Assembly: GCA_004011035.1 (NCBI GenBank)
Contig: CP025734.1
Coordinates: 248,001 to 312,000, forward strand
Source: Bdellovibrio sp. qaytius
GTDB taxonomy: Bacteria > Bdellovibrionota > Bdellovibrionia > Bdellovibrionales > Bdellovibrionaceae
Direction: 5' to 3'
DNA length: 64,000 nt
A program made the position numbers and the translations under genes. This document shows, piece after piece, positions 35,138 through 43,343 of the stretch (position 1 is its first letter; each line of letters begins with the position of its first letter). The notes under the pieces are model-generated. The model saw nothing but the letters and a program-made list of their open reading frames with translations, did not search any database and was not told where the DNA came from.

Positions 35138-35882
35138 GAGAAAAGTTTTGGTCTTTCAGCATGTCGCGAATGAAATTTTAGGAACCCTAAATCCCGCTTT
35201 AAAACAGCAGGGTTTAAATATTCGGTATGTTAATTTTGAACGTGAGCCCGATGCAAACCCTTCAGTTGAAAAATATAATGGCCTAATTGTTTTAGGTGGA
35301 TATATGGGCGTGTATGAGGCCGATCAATACACGCATATCAAAACCGAGATGAAACTGATTGAACAAGCTTTGAAAAAAAATATACCTGTTCTTGGTATAT
35401 GCTTAGGAGCCCAAATATTAGCGCACGTTTTAGGATCAGAAGTTCGTAAAAGCGCAGAGAAAGAAATGGGTTGGTACGATATCGAACTAACTACGGCCGG
35501 TGAAAACTCGTCGCTATTATCACACTTTAAAAAAACTGAAAAAGTTTTTCAAATGCATGGTGATACTTTTGATATACCTAAATCATGTGAACATTTAGCA
35601 CATTCAAAAATTTGTCCGGCTCAGGCTTTTAGTTATGGCCCTAAAGCTTTTGGTTTACAGTTTCATTTAGAAGTCGATGAAGCCATGATTTCACGTTGGT
35701 TAAATAATCCAAAAAATCAAAAAGACATTATAGATTCGCAAGGAAAAGTCTCTGCCGAACAAATGCAGGCTGACACGAACTTATATTTAAAAAATTCAAT
35801 GAACTTAAGTCAGCAGACTTTTAAAAAGTTTGTTGAGCTCTTTGCGATCAAAGAGCGCCCCATTTTACTTAAATCAAAATAA
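35136..35882 (+). CDS. class I glutamine amidotransferase-like protein
   Basis: A 248-residue stand-alone GATase1 protein of the GMP-synthase-like group (YfeJ/GuaA-type). The nucleophile elbow LGICLGAQIL gives the catalytic Cys near residue 92; the His and Glu are in GLQFHLEVDE. It probably hydrolyses glutamine or a gamma-glutamyl compound; no synthase partner is encoded nearby. Its start lies inside an inverted repeat with no ribosome-binding site, suggesting leaderless or repressed expression. Stop abuts the convergent dehydrogenase stop. Confidence 0.9.
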   Translation: MRKVLVFQHVANEILGTLNPALKQQGLNIRYVNFEREPDANPSVEKYNGLIVLGGYMGVYEADQYTHIKTEMKLIEQALKKNIPVLGICLGAQILAHVLGSEVRKSAEKEMGWYDIELTTAGENSSLLSHFKKTEKVFQMHGDTFDIPKSCEHLAHSKICPAQAFSYGPKAFGLQFHLEVDEAMISRWLNNPKNQKDIIDSQGKVSAEQMQADTNLYLKNSMNLSQQTFKKFVELFAIKERPILLKSK

Positions 35883-37055
35883 TCAATGCATGTTGATGAT
35901 GACTTTAATGCAGTCATTTTTTTCATCATTAAATTGTTGGTAAGCCTGCGGCGCTTTTTCTAAATCAATTCGATGAGTAATTACAAACGACGGATCAATT
36001 TCATCTTTCATAATTTTATTTAATAATAAAGGCATATATTTTTGCGTATGGGTTTGCCCCATCTTAAAAGTAAGACCTTTACCAAAAGCTGCACCGAATG
36101 GAATTTTATCCAGTACTCCGCCATACACTCCAGGTATAGAAACTGTTCCACCTTTTTTACAGGCTTGAATCGCTTGGCGTAAAGCATCGGGGCGATCAGT
36201 AGCTAAACCCACCGCCATTTTTGCGCGATCGAGTGTTGCTGTAATACTGTGACCATGGGCTTCCATACCCACAGCATCAATACATGAATCAGGCCCGCGA
36301 CCCCCAGTTAAATATTTTAATTCATCTAAAACATTTTCAGCGCTTTCAAAATTAATAGTGTGTGCATGACTGCGTTCGGCCATTTCAAGACGCTTGTCAA
36401 AGTGATCGATAGCAATGACTCGGTCTGCACCTAACATGTAAGCGCAGCGAATAGCCATTTGCGCCACTGGCCCGGCACCCCATACAGCCACGGTATCGCC
36501 AGGTTTGATATTGCAATTTTCTGCGGCCATATAACCTGTAGGTAAAATATCACTTAAAAATAAAACTTTTTCATCAGGTATTCCTTGTGGAATAACAATC
36601 GAATTTGTATCGACAAATGGAACTCGTAAATATTCAGCTTGGCCGCCTGCATATCCACCATACATATGTGAGTATCCAAAAAGAGCTGCTCCAGAATGGC
36701 CGTACAGCGTGTCGGCTAATATTGAATTAGGATTTGTATTATCACAGGCTGAGTATTCTTCTTGTTCGCAGTGGTGACAACTGCCGCAAGCAATATCAAA
36801 CGGAATCACAATGTGATCACCTAACTTAATCTTGTAGACTTGTTTTCCGACGGCGACGACTTCGCCCATGGTTTCATGGCCCAAGATATCGCCTTTTTCC
36901 ATGGTGGGGATTGTGCCGTTATAAAGATGTAAATCAGATCCGCAAATAGCTGCCGTCGTAACCTTAATAATCGCATCATGCGGATTTAAAATCTGCGGCT
37001 CTTTAACATTTCTTAGGCCGACTTCATGTTTTGCCATCCAGCAAAGAGCTTTCAT
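35883..37055 (-). CDS. zinc-dependent alcohol/formaldehyde-type dehydrogenase
   Basis: A 390-residue medium-chain dehydrogenase. Catalytic zinc ligands are in [11 protein letters not shown] and GHETMGEV; the structural zinc motif has four Cys in [17 protein letters not shown]. The NAD site is [15 protein letters not shown]. The sequence is of the glutathione-independent formaldehyde dehydrogenase-like group (long insert after the Cys cluster, [14 protein letters not shown]). GGAG precedes the ATG. Last of three genes, after the FAD-Rieske and SRPBCC genes; the set looks like one stress-linked oxidation pathway, substrate unknown. Confidence 0.92.
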   Translation of the reverse strand: MKALCWMAKHEVGLRNVKEPQILNPHDAIIKVTTAAICGSDLHLYNGTIPTMEKGDILGHETMGEVVAVGKQVYKIKLGDHIVIPFDIACGSCHHCEQEEYSACDNTNPNSILADTLYGHSGAALFGYSHMYGGYAGGQAEYLRVPFVDTNSIVIPQGIPDEKVLFLSDILPTGYMAAENCNIKPGDTVAVWGAGPVAQMAIRCAYMLGADRVIAIDHFDKRLEMAERSHAHTINFESAENVLDELKYLTGGRGPDSCIDAVGMEAHGHSITATLDRAKMAVGLATDRPDALRQAIQACKKGGTVSIPGVYGGVLDKIPFGAAFGKGLTFKMGQTHTQKYMPLLLNKIMKDEIDPSFVITHRIDLEKAPQAYQQFNDEKNDCIKVIINMH

Positions 37056-37070
37056 ATGTTCTCCGATATT

Positions 37071-37628
37071 TTAATGTTTCATTTCAGGCGCCAGATCTTC
37101 ATCGCGACCAGAAGGTTGGCCTTTCGTTGTCGGAATTTCTCCGGTTTCTAAATAAGCTTTTAAGCGACTTAAATTTATTAACATAATTGAATCAGGGTCT
37201 TCGCCCACTAAATGAGTGGCAAATTTGCCGAGTTTACCTGCAGGAATTGTGTAAGCCATATGTAGCCGAACGACTGTTCCTAAATCACGAGGGGCTTTGC
37301 TAAACCAAATTGTTCCAGCTTGTTCAACTTCGGTTTTGCCGACAGTTCTCCAAGAAATTGTTTCTGCATATTTGTCTTCGGTGATTTCAGCATTCCATTC
37401 AACTTTAGGGCCGTGCTCAAGTTGCACCACCCAATGCGACATTGTTTCTGAATTAACAGTCAGGGCTATTAAGTCTTTCATGAAATAGGGAAGGTTCGCA
37501 AAATTGCGAAAGAAAGTATAAATTTCTGCAGGAGATTTATTGATCGTAATTGATCGATGAATTTTTTCTGGGTTTTGTAATCGCTGCGCAACTTTTGGCT
37601 GCGCCGTGCTCGTTGTAGAAAAAGTCAT
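37071..37628 (-). CDS. SRPBCC (polyketide cyclase/START-like) protein
   Basis: A 185-residue protein with the START-like helix-grip pattern: HRSITINKSPAEIYTFFRNFANLPYFMKDL at the start of the domain (quoted in part: SPAEIYTFFRNFANLP), EWNAEITED in the middle, and a long C-terminal helix LKAYLETGEIP. Members bind hydrophobic ligands in a deep cavity. Ends in an acidic tail. AAAGGAG upstream; 10 bases after the FAD-Rieske gene and 15 before the dehydrogenase gene. It may bind the lipid-like substrate the other two oxidise. Confidence 0.87.
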   Translation of the reverse strand: MTFSTTSTAQPKVAQRLQNPEKIHRSITINKSPAEIYTFFRNFANLPYFMKDLIALTVNSETMSHWVVQLEHGPKVEWNAEITEDKYAETISWRTVGKTEVEQAGTIWFSKAPRDLGTVVRLHMAYTIPAGKLGKFATHLVGEDPDSIMLINLSRLKAYLETGEIPTTKGQPSGRDEDLAPEMKH

Positions 37629-37637
37629 AAAACTCCT

Positions 37638-39260
37638 TTAGATAATAGGTACATCCGTTACACGTGGATACTGTTGTTCAACCGGAATAAAATCTGGTTC
37701 AACAAATTCATCACTTTCAAGTTTTTTAAGATCTTGAACTGCGGGCCCTTCTAAAACTTTTCCATAACAATCAAAACGCGAACCATGACAAGGGCAGTCC
37801 CAAGATTTTTCAACGTTGTTCCATGAAACAACTCCGCCTAAATGCGGGCAGGCTGCAGACATGTAGTGCGCAACACCAGTTTGATTTTTATAAACGGCCA
37901 CCATTCCCACACCTTCGCGAAATACAGTGCCTTCGTTGATTCTTAAATCTTCGATATGTGGTTTTGGGCTAAATGACAGCCATTTTCCATACTGGCCAGC
38001 CACGTTTAAATTTTCGCGTAAATAATTTGGCGTAGAAAGTAAACTAATGCGCGAGGGATTGTATAATTCTTCCCAAGGGTTTTCACGCTGTAAGATTTGA
38101 TCGGTCACAATCATCGCACCAATCGTACTATGAGTAATGCCATTGCCAGCATCACCGGTAATCACATAAACATTGTCGCGATCTAAAGGGTTATGCCCTA
38201 AAAATCCGATGCCATCGACAGGTTCCATAACTTGGCCTGACCAGCGATAAACTAAATTCACAATCGTTGAAAAGCGCGCCCGAGCCCATTCTTCGATTTT
38301 AGCAAAGCTATGTTCAGGATGATTTTCTTGACCAGTTTTATGATCTTCACCACCGATAATTAATAAATCATATTTTTCGCTTATAGCGCCTTCTGATTCA
38401 TGAATTTTTTCTGTGCGAATATAACGATAAGGATCACTGGTATCCCAATATAAACCTTTTGCAACACTGTCTTTAATCACGTGAAACCCAATGGCATAAG
38501 TGCGGTAAGGAGCTTGTTTTGTATGAATAGCGAAAACATCGTTAATCGGTGTATTCGTCGCAACAACTAAGGAAGAAGCCGTCACGATGTTTCCGTCTTG
38601 AGTTTTGACTGCCGCAAAATCACGGTTGTGAAATTCAACCGCGTGGGAGTGAGTGAAAATTCTTCCGCCGCCAGCAACTATTGCGTTCGCAAGGCCTGCT
38701 AAGTATTTTCCGGGGTGAAATTGCAATTGACGTGGAAACGCCAAGCAATGACCTGTTTTAAAATTTGTAAGAGGAGCATCATCTAACATTTTTGCGTAAA
38801 TAAGACCGGCTCTGCGAACAGCGTGATGCTCGCGCATTAGTAAATCGCTTTCAGAATCATCGCCTTGAAATAAATAACCAGTTAAGCGTTCTAAATCGCA
38901 ATCGATTTTTTCTTTATTAACGATGTGTTCAATGCGATCAAGTGCTGCTGTATGGCTTTGTGCGATTAAGCGGGTGCCTTCTTCGCTGTGATACAATTCT
39001 AAATCAACATAGCGTGTGCCTAACACAGCCGATCCATGTGCGGTTGAACGGCCTGTTTGGCCGCTGCCGATTTCAAAGCTTTCTAAAACGCAAACTGATT
39101 TGCCTTCTTTCATCAGTGAATAGGCTGTTGTTAATCCTGCGATTCCTCCGCCGACGATGCAGACATCGACATTTAGATTTTCTTTAAGCGGTGAAAAAGT
39201 TGGTAGATCATAATTATCTAACCAAACCGATAGGCTTTCGCCAGGATGTAACTGATTCAT
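37638..39260 (-). CDS. FAD-dependent oxidoreductase with C-terminal Rieske domain
   Basis: A 540-residue fusion. Residues 25-400 are a DAO-type flavoprotein with the dinucleotide motif VCIVGGGIAGLTTAYSL and a later GDAGNGITHS; residues about 430-525 are a Rieske [2Fe-2S] domain with CPHLGG and CPCHG ligands. This architecture is known from putative stress-induced oxidoreductases; the Rieske cluster would pass electrons to or from FAD. Neither the donor nor the substrate is known. AAGGA precedes ATG 39260 and a sigma-54-type promoter lies upstream. Confidence 0.93.
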   Translation of the reverse strand: MNQLHPGESLSVWLDNYDLPTFSPLKENLNVDVCIVGGGIAGLTTAYSLMKEGKSVCVLESFEIGSGQTGRSTAHGSAVLGTRYVDLELYHSEEGTRLIAQSHTAALDRIEHIVNKEKIDCDLERLTGYLFQGDDSESDLLMREHHAVRRAGLIYAKMLDDAPLTNFKTGHCLAFPRQLQFHPGKYLAGLANAIVAGGGRIFTHSHAVEFHNRDFAAVKTQDGNIVTASSLVVATNTPINDVFAIHTKQAPYRTYAIGFHVIKDSVAKGLYWDTSDPYRYIRTEKIHESEGAISEKYDLLIIGGEDHKTGQENHPEHSFAKIEEWARARFSTIVNLVYRWSGQVMEPVDGIGFLGHNPLDRDNVYVITGDAGNGITHSTIGAMIVTDQILQRENPWEELYNPSRISLLSTPNYLRENLNVAGQYGKWLSFSPKPHIEDLRINEGTVFREGVGMVAVYKNQTGVAHYMSAACPHLGGVVSWNNVEKSWDCPCHGSRFDCYGKVLEGPAVQDLKKLESDEFVEPDFIPVEQQYPRVTDVPII

Positions 39261-39319
39261 AAAATTCCTTTTTTATTCAATCTTTAGTATTTACGCCTTA
39301 GATGTAGCCTTACAATTTA

Positions 39320-39336
39320 TGCAAAAGCTGTTCCTG
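39320..39336 (-). promoter_or_regulatory. sigma-54 promoter for the FAD-Rieske operon
   Basis: CAGGAACAGCTTTTGCA on the minus strand: GG/GC twelve bases apart with TTTTGCA at -12, weaker -24 flank. Start predicted near 39309. Confidence 0.55.
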
Positions 39337-39356
39337 TCGTGCCGGGGTATTTTGCC

Positions 39357-39373
39357 TAGGAATATTTTTTGCA
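39357..39373 (+). promoter_or_regulatory. sigma-54 promoter for the flavin-type oxidase gene
   Basis: TAGGAATATTTTTTGCA: GG/GC twelve bases apart, TTTGCA at -12. Start predicted near 39384, 28 bases before the ATG. It is divergent from and only 20 bases away from the promoter of the FAD-Rieske operon. Confidence 0.55.
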
Positions 39374-39411
39374 AAAATATTGAGGTGGTAAAAAATAACG
39401 AAAGGCTTGTT

Positions 39412-39921
39412 ATGAAAAATGAATTAAAAAAATCATCGACTGAAGACATGCGTATCATTGGTGAAATTATCGATAGCGCGGCGACCTGTATGTTGACGAC
39501 CCATAATCATGCGGGAGGACTCTGCAGTCGACCAATGTACACCCAAGAAGCTGATAGCAACGGTAACATTTGGTTTTTTACTTCGACAAATTCTCATCTA
39601 GTTTCAGAGATCAGAAACAATCATAACGTTCAAGTGACTTACACGGCAGGAAAAGAAAAATTCGTTTCAGCAGCGGCACAAGCTTTTGAAGTTTTTGACC
39701 GTGCTCGCATGATTGAACTCTGGACTCCGATGATGAATGCTTGGTTTCCACAAGGCCTTGAAACGCCAGAGTTAGTGTTATTACGTGTAGAATTACAAGA
39801 TGTTGAATACTGGGATACACCAAGCTCACCAGTTACAAAAGTTGCAGGATTTTTTAAAGCAATGGTCAGTGATCAACCTTACAGACCAGGTCATCATGAG
39901 AAAGTAAATTTACATCATTAG
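39412..39921 (+). CDS. pyridoxamine-5'-phosphate-oxidase-like (general stress protein 26) protein
   Basis: A 169-residue split-barrel flavin-binding fold protein of the GS26 group, with ATCMLTTHNHAGGLCSRPM, IWFFTSTNSHLVSEI and VQVTYTAGKEKFVS, and the late LLRVELQDVEYWDTP strand. These proteins bind FMN or F420-like cofactors; the reaction here is unknown. I start at ATG 39412 (AAAGG upstream); the in-frame extension to 39319 overlaps both promoters and is not used. Divergent sigma-54 control with the FAD-Rieske operon suggests joint induction. Confidence 0.88.
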   Translation: MKNELKKSSTEDMRIIGEIIDSAATCMLTTHNHAGGLCSRPMYTQEADSNGNIWFFTSTNSHLVSEIRNNHNVQVTYTAGKEKFVSAAAQAFEVFDRARMIELWTPMMNAWFPQGLETPELVLLRVELQDVEYWDTPSSPVTKVAGFFKAMVSDQPYRPGHHEKVNLHH

Positions 39922-39925
39922 GATA

Positions 39926-40192
39926 TTAAGTTTGCAGATTCGAAATTTTTTCTTGAATCGGGCGATCAATCATAAAGTGCCCCTGTGTTTTTGCACAGTG
40001 GGCGCAACAGAAAAACTGGCCGTCGGCTTCAACACCATGACCAATAATTACAGTGTCACAGCAAGTGCAATGCGGTGCTAATTTTGAAATCGCACACTCA
40101 AAGCAGTCAAAGACATGCTGTTCGCCATTCATGGTTATGGTAATTGCTTTGTCGTAGATATTTCCACATTTTTCGCAAGTTAGCATTTCCAT
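39926..40192 (-). CDS. small Cys-rich zinc-ribbon protein
   Basis: An 88-residue protein with paired cysteines: CEKCG, CFEC, HCTCC and CCAHC. The spacing suggests two zinc-binding knuckles of LIM-like or metallothionein-like type. GAGGAG precedes the ATG. It lies 21 bases after sodC on the same strand, so both are probably one transcript. A metal-handling or redox role next to Cu/Zn-SOD is plausible but not shown. Confidence 0.75.
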   Translation of the reverse strand: MEMLTCEKCGNIYDKAITITMNGEQHVFDCFECAISKLAPHCTCCDTVIIGHGVEADGQFFCCAHCAKTQGHFMIDRPIQEKISNLQT

Positions 40193-40213
40193 AAAGGCTC
40201 CTCTTTGTCTAAT

Positions 40214-40765
40214 TTATTTTACGACTGATTTAATTACTCCACAGGCAATACGTGGAGATGATTTTTTAGTTTTATCATCTGGCCCGCCATGAACAATAAT
40301 AGCTCTATCCATAATGCTTACAGTATTGCTTGTGCCACCACTGATTGAAATGTGTGACGCTAAAAAACTGCCTTCAGCAACGCCATTACCATTGCTAGTG
40401 ATTTGTGGTAAATCACCGGCATAAAGATCAGGAAAGTCTAAGGATGTTCCGTGCCCTTCGTGGCCGGCCATTTTAGAATAATGGCCACCTGCAGATTTAC
40501 CATCAGCAGATGAGCAATCTGGTTTTTCGTGAATGTGTAAGCCAAAACTTTGTTTGTTCGCTAGATTTTTAATCTTGTAAGTGACTTTGACTTGATTGCC
40601 TTCTTGAGTGAAATCAATTTGCCCAGAAACTTGAGAACCATTTTTAGACATGAGTTCTGCGGTCAGTTTTTCATTAATTGTTGCAGTTGAAGACGCGGCT
40701 ACTTTGCAATAAGCGTTTGAAGCGCATAAAAGTGTTGCGACGAAAGAAAGTTTAATTGTTTTCAT
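40214..40765 (-). CDS. sodC: periplasmic Cu/Zn superoxide dismutase
   Basis: A 183-residue exported enzyme (signal peptide to about residue 19) that dismutates superoxide in the periplasm. Copper ligands: GLHIHEKPDC, GGHYS and IVHGGPDD; zinc ligands in the loop GHEGHGTSLDFPDL; disulphide Cys in PDC and ACG; the active-site Arg in SSPRIACGV. Start ATG 40765 has AGGGG upstream. A partly symmetrical AT-rich site at 40828-40848 could be a regulator site. Bacterial SodC counters exogenous superoxide, relevant to predatory or host-associated life. Confidence 0.95.
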   Translation of the reverse strand: MKTIKLSFVATLLCASNAYCKVAASSTATINEKLTAELMSKNGSQVSGQIDFTQEGNQVKVTYKIKNLANKQSFGLHIHEKPDCSSADGKSAGGHYSKMAGHEGHGTSLDFPDLYAGDLPQITSNGNGVAEGSFLASHISISGGTSNTVSIMDRAIIVHGGPDDKTKKSSPRIACGVIKSVVK

Positions 40766-40994
40766 GAATCCCCTAGAAAAAATAAAAGACCTGACACTAG
40801 ACATCTCGTATCAAGCCTTTCGTGGTTATAATGAGTATCAGTCATAATAGTCACGACTGTCTCTGCGAAGCTTTAATTACATTATTTTCGACCAGCGAAT
40901 TAATGAATCTCTGCTCTCCATGTCACATCGACAATATAACAATATTGCAGGTGCGATGCCAGCTTCAAAATTAAATAATTGATTTTTAAAGTAA

Positions 40995-41028
40995 TTTAAA
41001 AAGAAATCGCCCCGAGTGCTGGGGCGAT
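40995..41028 (-). terminator. terminator of the 64-residue basic-protein gene
   Basis: ATCGCCCC/GGGGCGAT arms (41006-41013, 41021-41028), 7-base loop; the minus strand continues TTTCTTTTT. Confidence 0.75.
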
Positions 41029-41035
41029 ATATCAT

Positions 41036-41111
41036 GCGTTATCACGCGGCTATCTGCATTTCGCGTTATCACGCGAACTCAGAGATAGCTAAGTTTCGCT
41101 TAGCTATCTCT
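41036..41111. repeat. direct repeat pair and 13-bp hairpin
   Basis: GCGTTATCACGCG occurs twice, 27 bases apart, each with CGCG ends that can self-pair. Directly after it, AGAGATAGCTAAG and CTTAGCTATCTCT form a perfect 13-bp stem with loop TTTCG (41081-41111), without a following T run in either direction. It could be a small RNA, mRNA 3' stabiliser or REP-like element. Confidence 0.6.
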
Positions 41112-41133
41112 GAAACTGCAGTGAATTTAAAAT

Positions 41134-41328
41134 TTAGATGGGTGCTGTAACTCGGCGACGCATGTTACGTTCTTTTAACTTATTAAAAAAGTTGATATCG
41201 CCTGATAAAAGTTTACGTGCATTTTCAACCAATACATTGCGTGTTTGTGCTGGTGCTTTTTTGCTTTTCGTTTTGCGAGTAACCGCTTTTGCGCGACGTT
41301 TTAAAATATTATGAGCCACTTTCTTCAT
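41134..41328 (-). CDS. small basic protein, 64 residues
   Basis: A very basic Lys/Arg-rich protein; the N-terminal half is KR-rich with no acidic residues, the C-terminal half is amphipathic helix. AAGGAG lies seven bases before the ATG. It has one of the best sigma-54 promoters in the window and a terminator, so it is a regulated single gene. No family recognised; the composition fits a nucleic-acid-binding or ribosome-associated small protein. Confidence 0.75.
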   Translation of the reverse strand: MKKVAHNILKRRAKAVTRKTKSKKAPAQTRNVLVENARKLLSGDINFFNKLKERNMRRRVTAPI

Positions 41329-41375
41329 AAGCTTTCTCCTTGCTCGATCTATAGTTGTTGCTGTTTTTTCAATTG

Positions 41376-41392
41376 AGCAAACGCGGTGCCGC
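41376..41392 (-). promoter_or_regulatory. sigma-54 promoter for the 64-residue basic protein
   Basis: GCGGCACCGCGTTTGCT on the minus strand matches GGCAC-N5-TTGCW exactly; start predicted near 41365, 37 bases before the ATG. Confidence 0.78.
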
Positions 41393-41581
41393 GCTTAGTT
41401 TCCAAATTTTGCAGAGACCACTGGCAGATTTTGACAGAATTTTAAAAACTTTAGCTGAATTAGCCTAAATAATAGGATGTTTATATTATACGGGGAATAA
41501 TTCCACTTTTTTCTTGGGTAAAATTTCTACGCATGCTAGCGTTCCTCCATATCAAATTTATAAATAAGGGGGTTTATACAT

Positions 41582-42984
41582 ATGAAAAAAGCTAAGATCT
41601 TAATGATTGATGATGATAGAGATATTCAAGAACTTATCTCTAGTTTTTTAGAGTTCGTAGTTATGAAGTTGTCTGTTACGACGACGCCCAATCGGCATTA
41701 GAAGATATCAGCAGCGCAAAAGTTAAAGCTGACGTTATCATTACAGATTTAATGATGCCGGGTCTTTCAGGTATCGAATTCACACAACGTTTAAAAGTAT
41801 TAGGCAATGAAACACCTATTATTTTAATCACAGCTAATAAAAAAGTAGAGACTGCTGTTGAAGCAATCGCTGCAGGTGCTTATGATTTCGTGGTTAAGCC
41901 ACTTCACTTTCCACAATTATTAGTGTCGGTTGAAAGAGCTTTATATCTAACTCATGTTGAAGAACAAAATGAAACGCTTAAATCAGTGGTTCAATTGCAA
42001 GAGGGGCACAATAGCCTTGAAGGTATTATCGGTAAAAGTGCCGGTATTAAAAACGCTCTTGAGTTAGCTCGTCGTGTATCACAGTCAAATGCAAATATTT
42101 TGATTACGGGCGAAAGCGGAACAGGTAAAGAAGTTATCGCTAAAGCGATTCACAATATGGGATCTCGTAAAAAAGCCCCTTTTGTTGCGATTAACTGTTC
42201 GGCAATACCAGAAAACTTATTAGAGTCTGAACTTTTTGGTCATTCTAAAGGGGCTTTCACTGGTGCTGTTGATAAAAAGATGGGCCTTTTTGAAGAAGCT
42301 GATGGGGGCACATTATTCTTAGACGAGATCGGTGATTTATCATTACCGCTTCAAGCTAAACTTTTACGTGTCTTACAGGAAAAGAAAATTAAACGTATTG
42401 GTGAAAATCAATATCGTAACGTGAATGTTCGTATTTTATCAGCGACACATAAAAATTTACGCCAAGAAATCGTCAGCCGTAATTTTCGTGAAGATTTATT
42501 CTTTCGTTTAAATGTGATTCCGATCTGGATTCCACCTTTACGCGAGCGTAAAGAAGACATTTTGCCTTTATCAGAATTTTTCTTAAGAAAATATTCGGCG
42601 CTGAACAACACGAAAGTGAAACAGTTTAGCAAAGAAGCGCATGATTATTTAGGTACTAATAACTGGCCAGGCAATGTGCGTGAACTTGAAAATACGATTG
42701 AGCGCGCTATTGTGCTTTCAAATTCCAGCATTATTCGCTTAGAAGACGTTTGTTCGTCTGAAAACCGCGGCACATCTGAAAACAAAGAAGAAGCCGGTTT
42801 GCGTTTTCCAGTTTTTGGCAGCTCGAAAGTGCTTACTGTAGAGCAATTAGTGAACAAATATGTGCAGCATGTGCTTGATCTAAACAACGGCGCTAAAGAA
42901 AAGACAGCGCGCGATTTACAGATCGATCGTAAAACGCTTTATCGCCGCTTACGTGAGATCGACAACCACCAGTTAGAGCACTAA
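41582..42984 (+). pseudogene. NtrC-family sigma-54 activator, frameshifted in the receiver domain
   Basis: Intact length would be 467 residues: receiver (MIDDDRD at the start, phospho-Asp in IITDLMMPG), AAA+ sigma-54 domain (Walker A GESGTGKE, GAFTGA loop that contacts sigma-54, LFLDEIGD Walker B) and a Fis-type HTH (TARDLQIDRKTLYRRL). Translation from ATG 41582 (AAGGGGG upstream) stops after 39 codons, because six T at 41644-41649 put the rest out of frame; adding one base gives RVRSYEVVCYDDAQSALED, a normal receiver. From the first in-frame Met after the break (41752) a receiver-less protein could still be made. Sequencing error, programmed slippage and real mutation cannot be separated here. 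Confidence 0.88.
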
Positions 42985-43010
42985 CTGGTTTTCATAAAAA
43001 AGACGTTAAA

Positions 43011-43046
43011 AAGCCCTCTGACGAATTCGTGAGAGGGCTTTTTTTT
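43011..43046. terminator. bidirectional terminator between the activator and Hpt genes
   Basis: AAGCCCTCT/AGAGGGCTT arms with an inner ACGAATTCGT palindrome give one long hairpin, followed by eight T on the plus strand and TTTTTAA on the minus strand. It serves both convergent genes. Confidence 0.88.
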
Positions 43047-43064
43047 GTACTAAAATTTAAAAAA

Positions 43065-43343
43065 TTAAATCTGTGCGTTTTGAACGGCTGTCGTAAACTG
43101 AGCAACGAGAGCACTTAGTTGAGTCAAATCTTTGGCTTTAGCTGCGATTTCCATAGCAACGGCCACATTGGTAAATTGATCAAAACCAAAAGTAACGGCA
43201 TTGCCTTTAATTTGGTGGCCGACTCTTTCTAGAAATTGAAAATCTTGTTTTGCTAAAGCTTCCTGACAAGCCACGATGTCTTGCTTACGACGATCTAGAT
43301 ATTTTTGGCGGGCCTCAATGGGAACTTGCATAGTTTCTATCAT
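43065..43343 (-). CDS. Hpt (histidine phosphotransfer) protein
   Basis: A 92-residue four-helix phosphotransfer protein. The phosphorylated His43 lies in ERVGHQIKGNAVTFGF. AAGGA precedes the ATG, and the gene overlaps the upstream hybrid kinase by 29 bases. It should accept phosphate from the kinase's C-terminal receiver and hand it to a response regulator elsewhere; candidates in the window include the CheY-like proteins and the NtrC-type protein. Confidence 0.9.
   Translation of the reverse strand: MIETMQVPIEARQKYLDRRKQDIVACQEALAKQDFQFLERVGHQIKGNAVTFGFDQFTNVAVAMEIAAKAKDLTQLSALVAQFTTAVQNAQI

Larger units (their letters stand above)
40766..41133. other. 368-base intergenic region with structured repeats
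   Basis: No gene seen. It holds an imperfect dyad (40828-40848), a minus-strand terminator (40995-41028), two copies of GCGTTATCACGCG (41036-41048 and 41063-41075) and a perfect 13-bp hairpin (41081-41111). The stretch 40850-40990 shows nothing recognisable. Confidence 0.7.

Noticed and set aside
41418-41436. CTGGCAGATTTTGACA before the NtrC-type gene as a sigma-54 promoter
   Set aside because: The -12 GC is missing at the required distance.
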